NCBI GenBank assembly: GCA_025997595.1
Contig: BNUU01000013.1
Coordinates: forward strand, 1 to 44,638
Reading direction: 5' to 3'
DNA length: 44,638 bases
Source of the DNA: Spirochaetia bacterium
Lineage (GTDB): Bacteria; Spirochaetota; Spirochaetia; Treponematales; Breznakiellaceae
The stretch's first letter is position 1, and each line of letters begins with the position of its first letter. Under the pieces are notes generated by a model. That model ran no database searches and was not told where the DNA came from. It was given only the letters and a program-made list of their open reading frames with translations. The translations under genes were made by a program, and so were the position numbers. Shown here piece by piece: positions 16,448 through 24,812 of this stretch.

Positions 16448-16597
16448 TTATTTTCCCGGTTGCTTTTCCGCCTTTGGCCTTAAGCAAAAAGGCAGGTTGT
16501 TGTTCTTGAGGTGATTCGCCACACAATCGCAGCATTTCGCATGGTTGGCGCAGTCAAGTTTGGGACAGGCGCATTCTTTAACATTGGGACAGCTCAT
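16448..16597 (-). CDS. 49-residue Cys-rich protein, DUF6485-like
   Basis: A short frame from ATG 16597, with AGGAGG at ideal distance, to TAA 16448. It begins MSCPNVKECACPKLDCANHA and continues KCCDCVANHLKNNNLPFC. Eight Cys in 39 residues, in CxxxxxCxC, CxxxxKCCxC and PFC patterns, suggest a metal-binding or zinc-knuckle mini-protein. The C-x5-C-x-C ... CC-x-C ... LP-x-C layout resembles the DUF6485 family as I remember it. It follows the DUF362 gene on the same strand at 60 nt. Function unknown. A length cut-off of 60 residues would miss it. Confidence 0.8.
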   Translation of the reverse strand: MSCPNVKECACPKLDCANHAKCCDCVANHLKNNNLPFCLRPKAEKQPGK

Positions 16598-16623
16598 GGT
16601 ATAAATCCTCCTGGTTTATTTAT

Positions 16624-16661
16624 TAGAGTTGTTCGATAACTTCAGTTATTGAACAACTCTA
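16624..16661. repeat. Dispersed palindrome, copy 1 (full)
   Basis: Arm 16624-16641 (TAGAGTTGTTCGATAACT) and arm 16644-16661 pair over 18 positions with one G/T mismatch and a 2-nt centre. The TAG at its minus-strand 5' end is the stop codon of the DUF362 gene. Related copies: 25211-25248, 42288-42305, and degenerate 36110-36127. Confidence 0.9.
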
Positions 16662-17786
16662 TTTTACCGTAATTAGTTCGTAGTTCCCCGTGCCAAGGCC
16701 GATTTTTTCGGCGTGGGCAATCTGGAGCCGCCAGTCCGTGGTGGGGTGGATGTCGGTGAGATGATCCTCCCCATTGGGTACCTTGTGGGTGTGCTCCCGG
16801 TCGCTCAGGATGCTGGTGGCAATGCCGGGGGCGGCGTTCACCGCGTCGATGCAGGCCTTGTCCAAAGCAACCGGATCGAAGCCGGCGAAGATGCCGATAT
16901 CCGGCACAATGGGGGCGTCACTTTCGTTGTGGCAGTCGCAGTAGGGTGACACCTGATTCACAATGTTGATGTGGAAATTGGGCCGGCCGTCCACCACCGC
17001 CCTGGCGTATTCGACGATCTTGCCGCTCAGGGCATCGTTGCCGGAACTCGCATTGTTCGAAATGGCGTCTTTACTGCACGCGCCGATACAGCGTCCGCAG
17101 CCCACGCATTTCTTGTGATCGATGACCGCCTTCTTGTCGGCGCCAAAGCTGATGGCCCCCTGGTTGCAGAACCGGGTACAGATCCTGCAGCCGACACATG
17201 CTGCCTTATCAACCTCGGGTTTGCCATCGTTGTGCATGGCCATCTTACCCGCCCGGCTGCCGCTTCCCATGCCGAGATTTTTGATGGCCCCGCCAAATCC
17301 GGTCAGTTCATGTCCCTTAAAATGATTGAGGGAAATCACAATGTCCGCGTCCATAATGGCCCTGCCGATATGGGCCACCTTGCAGAACTTACCGCCCTTG
17401 ACCGGCACATCCACATCGTCGGTACCCCGGAGGCCGTCGGCGATGATGTTCTGCACACCGGTGGAGAATGGCGTATAGCCGTTTTCAAAGGCCGCGTCCA
17501 TGTGGACCAGGGCGTTGTTGCGCCGCCCCACGTACAGGGTGTTACAGTCCGTCAAAAAGGGCATGCCTCCCAGGGTCTTGATGCGGTCCGCCACCACCTT
17601 GGCAAAGTTGGACCGCAGAAAGGCCAGGTTCCCCGGCTCGCCAAAGTGGATCTTGATGGCCACATATTTCTGCTTAAAATCGATTTCCTTGATCCCCGCC
17701 TTGACGATAAGTCGGTCAAGCTTGACCAGGAGGCTTTCCCCCATCTTGGTCCGCATATTCGTAAAATACACCTTTGCCGAATTCAT
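16659..17786 (-). CDS. DUF362 protein with two [4Fe-4S] ferredoxin motifs
   Basis: 375 residues from ATG 17786. The AGAGAGG just upstream overlaps the first codons of a longer frame from 17804, which is therefore rejected. DUF362 features are at the N-terminal side (KIHFGEPGNLAFLR, LTDCNTLYVGRRNNA, SLNHFKGHELTGFGGAIKN). Two CxxCxxCxxxC clusters follow, CVGCRICTRFC and CVGCGRCIGAC, then a C-terminal DUF362 part (GFDPVALDKACIDAVN). Such proteins are cytoplasmic iron-sulfur proteins, probably electron carriers or assembly factors, with no defined reaction. Its stop codon is the first triplet of dispersed palindrome copy 1. Confidence 0.9.
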   Translation of the reverse strand: MNSAKVYFTNMRTKMGESLLVKLDRLIVKAGIKEIDFKQKYVAIKIHFGEPGNLAFLRSNFAKVVADRIKTLGGMPFLTDCNTLYVGRRNNALVHMDAAFENGYTPFSTGVQNIIADGLRGTDDVDVPVKGGKFCKVAHIGRAIMDADIVISLNHFKGHELTGFGGAIKNLGMGSGSRAGKMAMHNDGKPEVDKAACVGCRICTRFCNQGAISFGADKKAVIDHKKCVGCGRCIGACSKDAISNNASSGNDALSGKIVEYARAVVDGRPNFHINIVNQVSPYCDCHNESDAPIVPDIGIFAGFDPVALDKACIDAVNAAPGIATSILSDREHTHKVPNGEDHLTDIHPTTDWRLQIAHAEKIGLGTGNYELITVK

Positions 17787-17879
17787 TCCGGTACCTCTCT
17801 TCATGATTAGCGTATAGTTTTAAAAGTATATACCATTTGCTTTTTTAATTAAAGGGGACCCATCAGAGGACTTGAGGAC

Positions 17880-18665
17880 TTACGCATACCACGTCTTAAA
17901 AGCCTTTTCCAGGGCGTCATTGAAGAAGTACCAGTCGTGGATTCCCGGCCATTCTTCGTAGGTAAAATCAAAATCCTGTTTTTCCATGTCCGCCCTGAAC
18001 CGGCGGTTGTCGGCGCAGAGGCTGTCCTCTGTGCCGCAGGCGGCGTAGATTTTCGGCTTCACCGGCCCAGCCTGAATTTTTTTGACCAGTTCCGTGATTT
18101 CGATTTCCGGCTTCCACTGAAAGTCCTCTCCAAAGACAGCAATAAAATCCCGGTATATGGCTTCGGCCTCAGGGCCTCCGTTCTTGAGCCAGGGGGTGGG
18201 ATCTTTCCGCAGCCCATCGAGATTTTCCTTCGCGTATAAACAGGCGGAAGAAATCGCCCCGCAGAATCCGTACTGTTCCGGCCTGGACAGGGCGCACTTC
18301 AGGGCGCCGTAGCCGCCCATGGAACAACCCATCACCGCGGTGTCCTCCCGCCGGCCGGAAATGTTGAAAACCTTCCGACATATTTCGGGCAGTTCCTCAC
18401 TGAGGTAGGTAAAAAACTTCTGCCCGTATTTCATGTCCAAATAAAAACTTCTGCCCACTGCGGGCATCACAAATACCGCGTTGCGGTCGTCGGCAAAAAC
18501 CGGCAGCATGGTTTTGTCCAGCCAGGAATTCTGATCACCATGGAGGCCATGGAGCAGATACACGATCCGGTAGGGATCATTTCCCTTAAAATTGTCCGGT
18601 ATCAAAACATTGATGCCCGTGTGCATGCCAAGCACATCGGAAGATACTTCTCCGCGTAAAATCAT
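17880..18665 (-). CDS. Putative serine esterase (esterase D / tributyrin esterase family)
   Basis: 261 residues. The family is marked by VYLLHGLHGDQNSW at 35-48 and the nucleophile elbow MGCSMGGYGALK with Ser 115; Asp 214 in CGTEDSLC and His 243 in PGIHDWYFFND complete the triad. There is no signal peptide, so it is cytoplasmic. Relatives hydrolyse short acyl esters, S-formylglutathione or acetyl/feruloyl groups on plant sugars; the substrate cannot be assigned. It starts 16 nt after hicB on the same strand. Confidence 0.87.
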   Translation of the reverse strand: MILRGEVSSDVLGMHTGINVLIPDNFKGNDPYRIVYLLHGLHGDQNSWLDKTMLPVFADDRNAVFVMPAVGRSFYLDMKYGQKFFTYLSEELPEICRKVFNISGRREDTAVMGCSMGGYGALKCALSRPEQYGFCGAISSACLYAKENLDGLRKDPTPWLKNGGPEAEAIYRDFIAVFGEDFQWKPEIEITELVKKIQAGPVKPKIYAACGTEDSLCADNRRFRADMEKQDFDFTYEEWPGIHDWYFFNDALEKAFKTWYA

Positions 18666-18681
18666 TATTATCTCCTAAGTA

Positions 18682-19107
18682 CTATTGTGTTACCGCATCA
18701 AACACATCAATATAGTGCCGCGCTGCACTTGCTAAAAATGCCGAGCGGTTTTTCGCCACCGCATCGATTTGCGCCATAAGGCTTGCGTCCATAGAGATGG
18801 TATATTTCCGCGTTTCGCTGCCCGGCAGCAGGTTGATATACGCGACGGCATAGTGCGTTCCCTTCCAGTCGGTAAAATCTTCCCATTCCGCCTCTATTTG
18901 TTCGAGGGTGCGCGGTTCGGGTATATCGAGCCCATCCTCACGCATACCCTCAACATGGAACGACAGGGCTTCATGGGCCATACGGAAGGCCTCATCGAAA
19001 TCATCACCGCAGGAAATACAACCGGGAAAATCGGGAAACACTACACCCAGGGCATCGCCGGATAGTTCTTTTTCAAGCTCGATAAAGGCTATATATTTTT
19101 TCGGCAT
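18682..19107 (-). CDS. hicB: HicB-family antitoxin
   Basis: 141 residues; AAGGAG precedes ATG 19107. The N-terminal partial RNase-H-like fold is clear (VVFPDFPGCISCGDDFDEAFRMAHEAL at about 22-48). The C-terminal part (KYTISMDASLMAQIDAVAKNRSAFLASAARHYID) is a ribbon-helix-helix type DNA-binding domain. HicB normally neutralises the RNase HicA and represses the operon. The cognate hicA lies just upstream in the usual order but is reduced to its last 22 codons, so this antitoxin appears to be orphaned. A perfect consensus promoter sits 90 nt upstream. Confidence 0.88.
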   Translation of the reverse strand: MPKKYIAFIELEKELSGDALGVVFPDFPGCISCGDDFDEAFRMAHEALSFHVEGMREDGLDIPEPRTLEQIEAEWEDFTDWKGTHYAVAYINLLPGSETRKYTISMDASLMAQIDAVAKNRSAFLASAARHYIDVFDAVTQ

Positions 19108-19117
19108 ATTTTACTCC

Positions 19118-19186
19118 TTATTTTAATCCGGCCTGTTTCAATATGCTGTTCACCGTCTTGGGGTCAAGCTCGCCCTGATCCCTTGT
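19118..19186 (-). pseudogene. hicA: hicA remnant (C-terminal fragment)
   Basis: In frame before hicB, the minus strand encodes DQGELDPKTVNSILKQAGLK then TAA. ELxxxTxxSILKQAGL is the conserved C-terminus of HicA mRNA interferases. An in-frame TAA lies at 19187-19189, only a few codons upstream, and no start codon exists, so at least 40 N-terminal residues including the catalytic His are lost. hicB begins 11 nt after its stop. Confidence 0.75.
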
Positions 19187-19196
19187 TTATGTTATC

Positions 19197-19225
19197 ATTA
19201 TACGTAACTATTTACATAATGTCAA
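19197..19225 (-). promoter_or_regulatory. Perfect consensus sigma-70 promoter for hicB
   Basis: Minus strand TTGACA (19220-19225), 17-nt spacer, TATAAT (19197-19202): 12 of 12 consensus positions. It lies directly upstream of the hicA fragment, so the deletion of hicA may have brought this promoter next to hicB, or it is the original operon promoter. Confidence 0.8.
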
Positions 19226-19272
19226 GGGTTTTATATCGCCTCTACCGGCCCCATAGGTAGCGGGTGATGACA

Positions 19273-19301
19273 TTAACGACACTGGATAAATTTGGTATAC
19301 T
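19273..19301 (+). promoter_or_regulatory. Predicted promoter of a candidate small RNA
   Basis: TTAACG (19273-19278), 17-nt spacer, TATACT (19296-19301). The -10 is 5 of 6, the -35 is 4 of 6. No protein-coding frame of note starts downstream before the terminator at 19408-19455. Confidence 0.45.
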
Positions 19302-19305
19302 TGGC

Positions 19306-19455
19306 ACCTGCGCGTTAACAAATAAATAACATCGCAGGTTGGAGGTAAAAACCCCGCCGCTCAATACTTGACGCGGCGCTTCGCAGGTACTCCTTTACAG
19401 CGCAAGTCCCCGCCGGATCAACGTCTCTTAAATCCGGTAGGGGTATCTTTTTTTC
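19306..19455 (+). ncRNA. Candidate structured small RNA of about 150 nt
   Basis: Between a promoter-like sequence and a terminator lies a non-coding stretch with strong pairing. ACCTGCG (19306-19312) can pair with CGCAGGT at 19333-19339 or with an identical CGCAGGT at 19382-19388. GCCGC/GCGGC forms a hairpin in between (about 19355-19376). The two alternative pairings would be mutually exclusive, as in a switch. I recognise no known RNA family: SRP, 6S, tmRNA and the common riboswitch cores were considered and do not fit. Confidence 0.45.
19408..19455 (+). terminator. Rho-independent terminator
   Basis: CCCC (19408-19411) and CCGGAT (19413-19418) pair with ATCCGG (19432-19437) and GGGG (19440-19443). 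The stem is followed by TATCTTTTTTTCTTTTT on the plus strand. It cannot serve glnS, which is on the minus strand, so it implies a plus-strand transcript. Confidence 0.7.
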
Positions 19456-19549
19456 TTTTTCGCCCTCATTTAAAAGTTAGGAATGGGAATAAAAGCGTAT
19501 TGAAAACGCATATAGCGCCAAGCACAAATTTTACCTATGCTTACCCTTA

Positions 19550-21334
19550 TTATTTCTTCGCTATCTTAGCCCAGGTATCCCGCAGTCCTACTGTTTTGTT
19601 GAACACCAACTTCCCATCAGCCGCAGTATCGCTATCACGCACAAAATACCCTAATCGTTCAAACTGATACCGTGCCCCTTCTGCGGCGTTGGCAAGGCTC
19701 GGCTCGCCGTAGGCCAGGGGGATCGTCTCAAGGGAATTGGGGTTGAGGTTGTCGAGGAAACTCCCCGGCATCCCGTCGGGCCGCTTGGGCGGCACATCCA
19801 TGGGCCGCTCCACGGAAAAGAGATTATCGTATATCCGCACTTCCATGGGGACGGCGTGGGCGGCGGAAACCCAGTGGATGGTCCCCTTCACCTTGCGGTT
19901 ATCGAAGGCGCCGCTGGCGTCCGCGTTGCCGCCTTTGGTTTCCGCGTCATAGGTACAGCGCACCGCAGTGACATTCCCCGCGGCATCCTTGTCAAAGCCT
20001 GTGCAGGTGACGATGTAGCCGTAGCGGAGCCGGACACTGTTACCGGGATAGAGCCGGAAATATTTGGGCGGCGGGACCTCCATAAAATCATCCCGCTCTA
20101 TCCAGAGTTCACGCCCAAAGGGAATTTTCCGTTTCCCGGCGGATTCGTCCTCGGGGTTGTTCACCGCCTCAATCTCTTCAACCTTGCCCGGACCTACTGT
20201 GTCCGATTGCTCCCAATTTTCGATGATGAGCTTGAGGGGCCGCAGCACCGCCATGACCCGGAGGCTGGTTTTGTTCAGGTCTTCCCGGAGGCAGTATTCA
20301 AGGAAGGCGATGTCCACCATGCTGTCGGTTTTGGCGATCCCCACCTGGGAGATAAAGCTGCGGATGGCCGCCGCGGTATAGCCCCGGCGGCGGAGCCCCG
20401 CGATGGTGGGCATCCGGGGATCGTCCCAGCCGGAGACGTGTTTTTCCTGGACCAGCCGCAGGAGCCAGCGCTTGCTCATCACCGTGTGGGTCATGTTGAG
20501 CCGGGCAAATTCGATCTGGCGGCTGGGAAAGACCTCCGCCTCGTTGATGAACCATTCGTACAGGGGCCGGTGGATCTCGTATTCCAGGGAACAGAGGGAA
20601 TGGGTGATCCCCTCTTTTGCGTCCGACAGGGGGTGCTGAAAATCGTACATAGGATAGATGCACCACTTGTTTCCGGTGCGGTAGTGGGTCTCCCGGCGGA
20701 TGCGGTACATCACGGGGTCCCGCATCAGCAGATTGGGATGGGCCATGTCGATCTTGGCCCGCAGGGTCCTGGCGCTGTCGGGGAATTCCCCGGCCCGCAT
20801 CCGGGCAAAAAGGTCCAGGTTCTCCTCCACCGAGCGATCCCGCCAGGGGCTGTTTTTTCCGGGGGGCGTTTCCGTAATGTTGTTCTTGTCCGCAACGGCG
20901 GTGCCCCGGTATTCGCTGGTTTCTTCTTCGGAAAGGTCATCCACATAGGCGTGGCCCTTTTTGATAATTTTTACCGCCAGGTCGTAGAGGTACTCGTAGT
21001 AGTCGGAGGCGTAATATTCCCGGTCCTCCCAGTCGTAGCCCATCCATTTGATATCCCGTTTGATGGCTTCAACGTAGGAGATATCCTCTTTTTCCGGGTT
21101 GGTATCGTCAAAACGGAGGTTATACTTGCCCCCGAATTTTTCCGCCATGGAAAAGTCGATAAAAAAGGCCTTGCAGTGGCCGATGTGGAGCCAGCCGTTG
21201 GGTTCCGGGGGGAACCGGGTGTGGACATAGGTAAAGCGCTTGTTTTTGAGGTCTTCCCTGATAAATTCACTGATAAAGTCGGTCCCCTCGGCAGAAAGAC
21301 CTTCCACCCCGGCGCCATCTACCGGCTTTTCCAT
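19550..21334 (-). CDS. glnS: Glutaminyl-tRNA synthetase
   Basis: 594 residues from ATG 21334, with AGGAG 7 nt upstream; the GTG at 21340 is not used. Class I motifs: [12 protein letters not shown] (HIGH at 50-53), HTVMSKRWL (KMSKS variant), and the GlnRS-specific [22 protein letters not shown] and [10 protein letters not shown] segments. The C-terminal anticodon-binding beta-barrels ([30 protein letters not shown]) are complete. It attaches glutamine to tRNA-Gln in the cytoplasm. Some other treponemes make Gln-tRNA by the GatCAB transamidation route, so a direct GlnRS is worth noting. It lies 10 nt after the hypothetical gene at 21345. Confidence 0.95.
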   Translation of the reverse strand: MEKPVDGAGVEGLSAEGTDFISEFIREDLKNKRFTYVHTRFPPEPNGWLHIGHCKAFFIDFSMAEKFGGKYNLRFDDTNPEKEDISYVEAIKRDIKWMGYDWEDREYYASDYYEYLYDLAVKIIKKGHAYVDDLSEEETSEYRGTAVADKNNITETPPGKNSPWRDRSVEENLDLFARMRAGEFPDSARTLRAKIDMAHPNLLMRDPVMYRIRRETHYRTGNKWCIYPMYDFQHPLSDAKEGITHSLCSLEYEIHRPLYEWFINEAEVFPSRQIEFARLNMTHTVMSKRWLLRLVQEKHVSGWDDPRMPTIAGLRRRGYTAAAIRSFISQVGIAKTDSMVDIAFLEYCLREDLNKTSLRVMAVLRPLKLIIENWEQSDTVGPGKVEEIEAVNNPEDESAGKRKIPFGRELWIERDDFMEVPPPKYFRLYPGNSVRLRYGYIVTCTGFDKDAAGNVTAVRCTYDAETKGGNADASGAFDNRKVKGTIHWVSAAHAVPMEVRIYDNLFSVERPMDVPPKRPDGMPGSFLDNLNPNSLETIPLAYGEPSLANAAEGARYQFERLGYFVRDSDTAADGKLVFNKTVGLRDTWAKIAKK

Positions 21335-21344
21335 ATACACGCTC

Positions 21345-21908
21345 CTAAAAATTAGTCAGGTAACAGATCCCGATAAGCAGCACCGCCCAGAGGCTTTCAG
21401 CATCGGCGGGGGGTAAACCGCCGAGCTGGCCCCCGTACCACCAAAAAAGGCCCATCTGAATATCAATACGGAGGGCATATTCGACAAAATCTTCCCGGGC
21501 GCTTTGGGCGCCGAAGAACAGGTACGCAAGCTCCTCCAGAATGACGCCGAAATCCTTCAGGGCCTTTTGAATATCCCCCTGCTTGATCTCCGCAATAAAA
21601 CCGGGAATTTGATCTTCAAGACGTTCCTTGCGGGCCTCATCGGCCTTTTCAACCCAGGTTTTTTGAATGAGCAGGTCCAAATTGTTCTGAAAATGCGCCA
21701 GAAACTGAAGTGTCTCCCCACCGCCCTGATCAACCGCAAGCAAACGCCGGTAATCGGCGCCAATTCCCAAAATTTCGGCAAATTCCGCAGCGGCAGCCCC
21801 GTCCGGCCCCTTGTCCAATGCAAATCCGCCCGGAGGAAACAGGTTTTCCGCGTTTTTCCGGTATTCTTCGGGGATATATTTACTAATTTGCTGCGGACAA
21901 CTATACAT
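21345..21908 (-). CDS. Hypothetical protein
   Basis: 187 residues, acidic and predicted mostly helical. The middle ([34 protein letters not shown]) is charged; a hydrophobic Trp/Gly-rich tail ([27 protein letters not shown]) could associate with a membrane. No catalytic motif or family is recognised. The position 10 nt before glnS suggests co-transcription. No good ribosome binding site is seen before ATG 21908, so the start is uncertain. Confidence 0.65.
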   Translation of the reverse strand: MYSCPQQISKYIPEEYRKNAENLFPPGGFALDKGPDGAAAAEFAEILGIGADYRRLLAVDQGGGETLQFLAHFQNNLDLLIQKTWVEKADEARKERLEDQIPGFIAEIKQGDIQKALKDFGVILEELAYLFFGAQSAREDFVEYALRIDIQMGLFWWYGGQLGGLPPADAESLWAVLLIGICYLTNF

Positions 21909-21939
21909 AAACTAACGATGCTGAGAAAACGGGAATGTG

Positions 21940-22512
21940 TCAAGGGTTGGCAGTTTGCAGAAACGCCTTTATCGCCCGCCTGGTTGATTCAAAAGCCATA
22001 TCGTCCAAATTGATATCGGCGGGCTTTATGAATGTAACGCCGGCGATTTCCGCCGCCTCCAAGCTAAGGTCCGCTTCGGTAAGGTCCGGGGCCTCAATCG
22101 TGAAAAAAAGATCGCAGGTGTTGTAGACAATGTTCTTGTAAGGGTAGATGTTGGGGAAGGAGGCGAAAAGTTTGAAGGCCGCCCCCGGCCCGCCGCCGGC
22201 AGCGGAGAGCGAATCGCCGGCCGGCCCGCCGCCGGGGTTTGGCTCCCACCCGATTTCTTCCCGCAGCTCACGGCGGAGTCCGTCGAAGGCGCCCTCGCCG
22301 GGGTCCACGAAACCGCCGGGGAGGTCCAGCTTGCCCCTGGCCGGGTCCTTGCCGCGGACCAGGAGCATGATTCCCCGCCGGGTACTGATGATGCAGCCGG
22401 TGGCGGCGGCGGTGTTGTGGTAGTACACAAAGCCGCAGTCGGGGCAGCTCCATTTGTGGCTCTTGTCAAAGGCGATCTTTTTTGAGCCGCATGAGGGGCA
22501 ATAGTTAAACAT
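21940..22512 (-). CDS. NUDIX hydrolase with N-terminal zinc ribbon
   Basis: 190 residues. A zinc ribbon CPSCG (5-9) ... CPDCG (23-27) precedes the Nudix box GFVDPGEGAFDGLRRELREE-IGW, which fits GX5EX7REUXEEXGU with Gly 67, Glu 73, Arg 81 and Glu 85-86. The arrangement resembles NudC-like or zinc-ribbon Nudix proteins that cleave nucleoside diphosphate derivatives; the substrate is not predictable. ATG follows the stop of pssA (TAAATG), so the genes are translationally linked. The middle contains an Ala/Gly/Pro-rich insertion (about 91-115). Confidence 0.9.
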   Translation of the reverse strand: MFNYCPSCGSKKIAFDKSHKWSCPDCGFVYYHNTAAATGCIISTRRGIMLLVRGKDPARGKLDLPGGFVDPGEGAFDGLRRELREEIGWEPNPGGGPAGDSLSAAGGGPGAAFKLFASFPNIYPYKNIVYNTCDLFFTIEAPDLTEADLSLEAAEIAGVTFIKPADINLDDMAFESTRRAIKAFLQTANP

Positions 22513-23403
22513 TTAAACCGACACTCCGTTTTTTTGCGAAGGGAACCGGGCCTTCAGTTTTTGTATCAGCCAGTTGATAACGCCGCCTATGGTAAAACCG
22601 CAGAGACCCAGAATCAGGGCGATCTGTATATTCAGTATCGCAACGATGATAACAAAGGCTATTCCCAAAAACGAGCGGAAACTCTTTTTTCTGCAAAATA
22701 AACGGGTTGAAACATTAGGGTAGGGTATGCGGCTGACCATCAATAATCCGCAGCAAAAGGCCGCAATGGGAAGGGCCCAGGTGGCGGCAGATTCAAGGGT
22801 ATGAAAAAGATCCTCCGAACGGCGGGCGATTTTTGGCAGAAAATCTGTTTGAAAAAGAACCAGGCTGATGATAATTCCCGCGGATGGGGTGGTGGGCAGG
22901 CCGCAAAAATATGAATGATCCGATTCACCTTTTGCATTTTCCACATTGAAACGGGCAAGCCGGATAATCGCGCAGAGGACGAATAAAATTGCGGCTAATA
23001 ACAGAACCTTCCCCACGGTCCTGTCCAGAAAGTCGGACTTAAAATGGATGTTCTGCTGCGCCAAATAGGCGCCGACCACCTTCAGCATGAGAAAAGCCGG
23101 GGCCACACCAAAACTAATTGCATCGGACAGGCTGTCCAGCTGCGCGCCGAAGCCGGAGGTGGTATGGGTCAGCCGTGCCGCCAGCCCGTCAAACACATCC
23201 GCAATCATGGCGAAAAAAATCATATATGCGGAAAGGGCAAAAAATGAAACGCCGTAGCGGTGGAAAATGAGTATCCCCGTTTCCTGCCCCCGGCTTGCGT
23301 AGACGATGGACAAAAAGCCGCACAGGGTGTTCATCAATGTGATAAGACAGGGAAAAATGGCGATATACTTAAGCTGTCGTTTTTTACCTTTTATTTCATT
23401 CAT
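22513..23403 (-). CDS. pssA: CDP-diacylglycerol-serine O-phosphatidyltransferase
   Basis: 296 residues from ATG 23403; the longer frame to 23517 would run deep into psd. The CDP-alcohol phosphotransferase signature D-G-x2-AR-x8-G-x3-D-x3-D is intact (Asp 72 to Asp 94, in DGLAARLTHTTSGFGAQLDS). About eight membrane helices. It makes phosphatidylserine from CDP-diacylglycerol and serine at the inner membrane. It overlaps psd by 8 nt, so the two steps to phosphatidylethanolamine are encoded together. Confidence 0.93.
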   Translation of the reverse strand: MNEIKGKKRQLKYIAIFPCLITLMNTLCGFLSIVYASRGQETGILIFHRYGVSFFALSAYMIFFAMIADVFDGLAARLTHTTSGFGAQLDSLSDAISFGVAPAFLMLKVVGAYLAQQNIHFKSDFLDRTVGKVLLLAAILFVLCAIIRLARFNVENAKGESDHSYFCGLPTTPSAGIIISLVLFQTDFLPKIARRSEDLFHTLESAATWALPIAAFCCGLLMVSRIPYPNVSTRLFCRKKSFRSFLGIAFVIIVAILNIQIALILGLCGFTIGGVINWLIQKLKARFPSQKNGVSV

Positions 23404-24112
23404 GGGTATACCGCACCAATGGTGAAATTCCCGCATGAACTTTATCGCCAACTTTGACTGCGATCTCATACCGGGCATCGCCGCCATCCATTCCCCCGGC
23501 GCCATTCGCCGGCACATAAAGCTCCGTACGGGAACCGAATTTTATCATGCCGAAGCGATCCCCCTGTTTTAACATATCCCCCGGCTTTACGGCGCACACG
23601 ATATGGCGGGCAATGGCGCCGCTTACCTGACGCACCAAAAGGCTGTCAAAGGGTGGGGTAAGCCGCCTCATCAGCACATCGTTTGACTCATTTACCCTGC
23701 CCGATTCCGCCGACATGGCGTTTTTAAAGGCGCCCTTTTTGTAGGTGATCCCTTCGATCCGCACCCCGCAGGGAACACGGTTAAGATGCACGCTGAAGAG
23801 GCTTAAAAACATCCCGATGCGGAGGGTCCGTTCCCCCAGGCCGCTATTGCGGCCATCGCTGTCGGCGGCCTCGGTAATGTCGGTTATGGTCCCATCCGCC
23901 GGGGAATACAGGACACTTTCGTCGGCAGGGATTTTTCTTTCGGGGTCGCGGAAAAAGCTAAGCATCCAGATAAACACAAGGCACAGGGGAATTTCGCCGA
24001 AAAGCCGCCCGGGGCCAAGGGGACACAAAAAAAGCAGAACCATCAGCGCAAAAACAAGGGCGGGAAGGAGGACAAGCTGAGGTAAGCCATATTTCGTCAA
24101 GGGAATATGCAT
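23396..24112 (-). CDS. psd: Phosphatidylserine decarboxylase proenzyme
   Basis: 238 residues if started at ATG 24112 (MHIPLTKYGLPQL, fitting the family's usual N-terminus); a GTG at 24139 is an alternative. Two N-terminal membrane helices are followed by FRDPERKIP, SPADGTITDI and FSVHLNRVP. The self-cleavage site lies in GMIKFGSRTEL, where Gly-Ser yields the alpha chain with its pyruvoyl group. The short form with FGSR is the PSD-A type. It converts phosphatidylserine, made by the overlapping pssA, to phosphatidylethanolamine. Confidence 0.92.
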   Translation of the reverse strand: MHIPLTKYGLPQLVLLPALVFALMVLLFLCPLGPGRLFGEIPLCLVFIWMLSFFRDPERKIPADESVLYSPADGTITDITEAADSDGRNSGLGERTLRIGMFLSLFSVHLNRVPCGVRIEGITYKKGAFKNAMSAESGRVNESNDVLMRRLTPPFDSLLVRQVSGAIARHIVCAVKPGDMLKQGDRFGMIKFGSRTELYVPANGAGGMDGGDARYEIAVKVGDKVHAGISPLVRYTHE

Positions 24113-24167
24113 ATCCCAGATTAGTATTTTTTCCGGCACTAAGCAAGATATCGGCGCTTGCCGGGGC

Positions 24168-24791
24168 TTAACGCCTGCGCCTCTTCAGTAAGATAATCAG
24201 GGTCACCGCAATGACGCCGGCAATCAGCAGGATGATCCCGGCGAGCCGATAGTTTTCCTTTATCTCATCGCCAAAGTGGTAAACAAGAAAAAAAAGGGTG
24301 TTCACACTGATGGTGGCGGCGATAATATCATAGAGCGCAAAAAGCCGGAGCCGCAGACCGGTCAGGCCCGAACTGATAAACAGGGTATTCCTGACACCAA
24401 AGGGGATGAACCGGCAGACAATGAAGGTCAGAATGCCGTACTTATCCAGGTAATAGCGCACCTTTTCGAGCCGTTCCTCGGATACCAGCTTCCGGATATG
24501 CCTGCTCACCAAGAGCCCCTTCCGCACCCGGGTTCCTATCCAGTAGGACATAAAATCGCTTATAACAACCCCCGCATAAATTGCCAGCAGATTGGGCAGC
24601 AGCAGGGAGTGGTTATCCTGGCTTAAAACGGCGCCGGCTATGATGATGAGGTCCTCGGATATGGGCAGATTCAATCCGGCCAGGAGCAGGCACACCAGCG
24701 CAAGCAGGGGAAAGTATGCGATGTATTGGCCAAAAACGGCAAAAAAATCCGGCACTGTTACCTGTTTACCATCATAATTGAACAAAAGCAA
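24168..24791 (-). CDS. DedA-family membrane protein
   Basis: Up to 207 residues. The start is uncertain: TTG at 24791 or GTG at 24755, and no ATG is available near the N-terminus. DedA/SNARE-associated features are the re-entrant Glu-Asp segment (NLPISEDLIIIAGAVLS), DFMSYWIGTRVRKG and RFIPFGVRNTLFISSGL, with the conserved Arg residues, plus about five hydrophobic spans and a basic C-terminus (KRRRR). Recent work links DedA proteins to flipping of lipid carriers; the lipid-synthesis neighbours pssA and psd fit. Divergent from the thioesterase gene. Confidence 0.87.
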   Translation of the reverse strand: MLLFNYDGKQVTVPDFFAVFGQYIAYFPLLALVCLLLAGLNLPISEDLIIIAGAVLSQDNHSLLLPNLLAIYAGVVISDFMSYWIGTRVRKGLLVSRHIRKLVSEERLEKVRYYLDKYGILTFIVCRFIPFGVRNTLFISSGLTGLRLRLFALYDIIAATISVNTLFFLVYHFGDEIKENYRLAGIILLIAGVIAVTLIILLKRRRR

Positions 24792-24806
24792 GGACGGTTA
24801 TATAAT
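24778..24806 (+). promoter_or_regulatory. Predicted promoter of a leaderless thioesterase gene
   Basis: TTGAAC (24778-24783), 17-nt spacer, perfect TATAAT (24801-24806), then exactly 6 nt (GGGCGT) to ATG at 24813. Transcription would start at the start codon. The -35 region lies inside the divergent dedA gene. Confidence 0.6.
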
Positions 24807-24812
24807 GGGCGT

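Noticed and set aside
19306..19455. A tRNA, SRP RNA, 6S RNA or known riboswitch in the non-coding stretch before glnS
   Set aside because: No cloverleaf, no SRP GGAAGC-type loop, no known aptamer core; kept only as a candidate RNA of unknown class.
19856..21355. A 499-residue plus-strand open frame
   Set aside because: It is exactly antisense to glnS, whose family motifs are complete; the product is His/Gly/Pro-rich without any motif, as expected of a GC-rich shadow.
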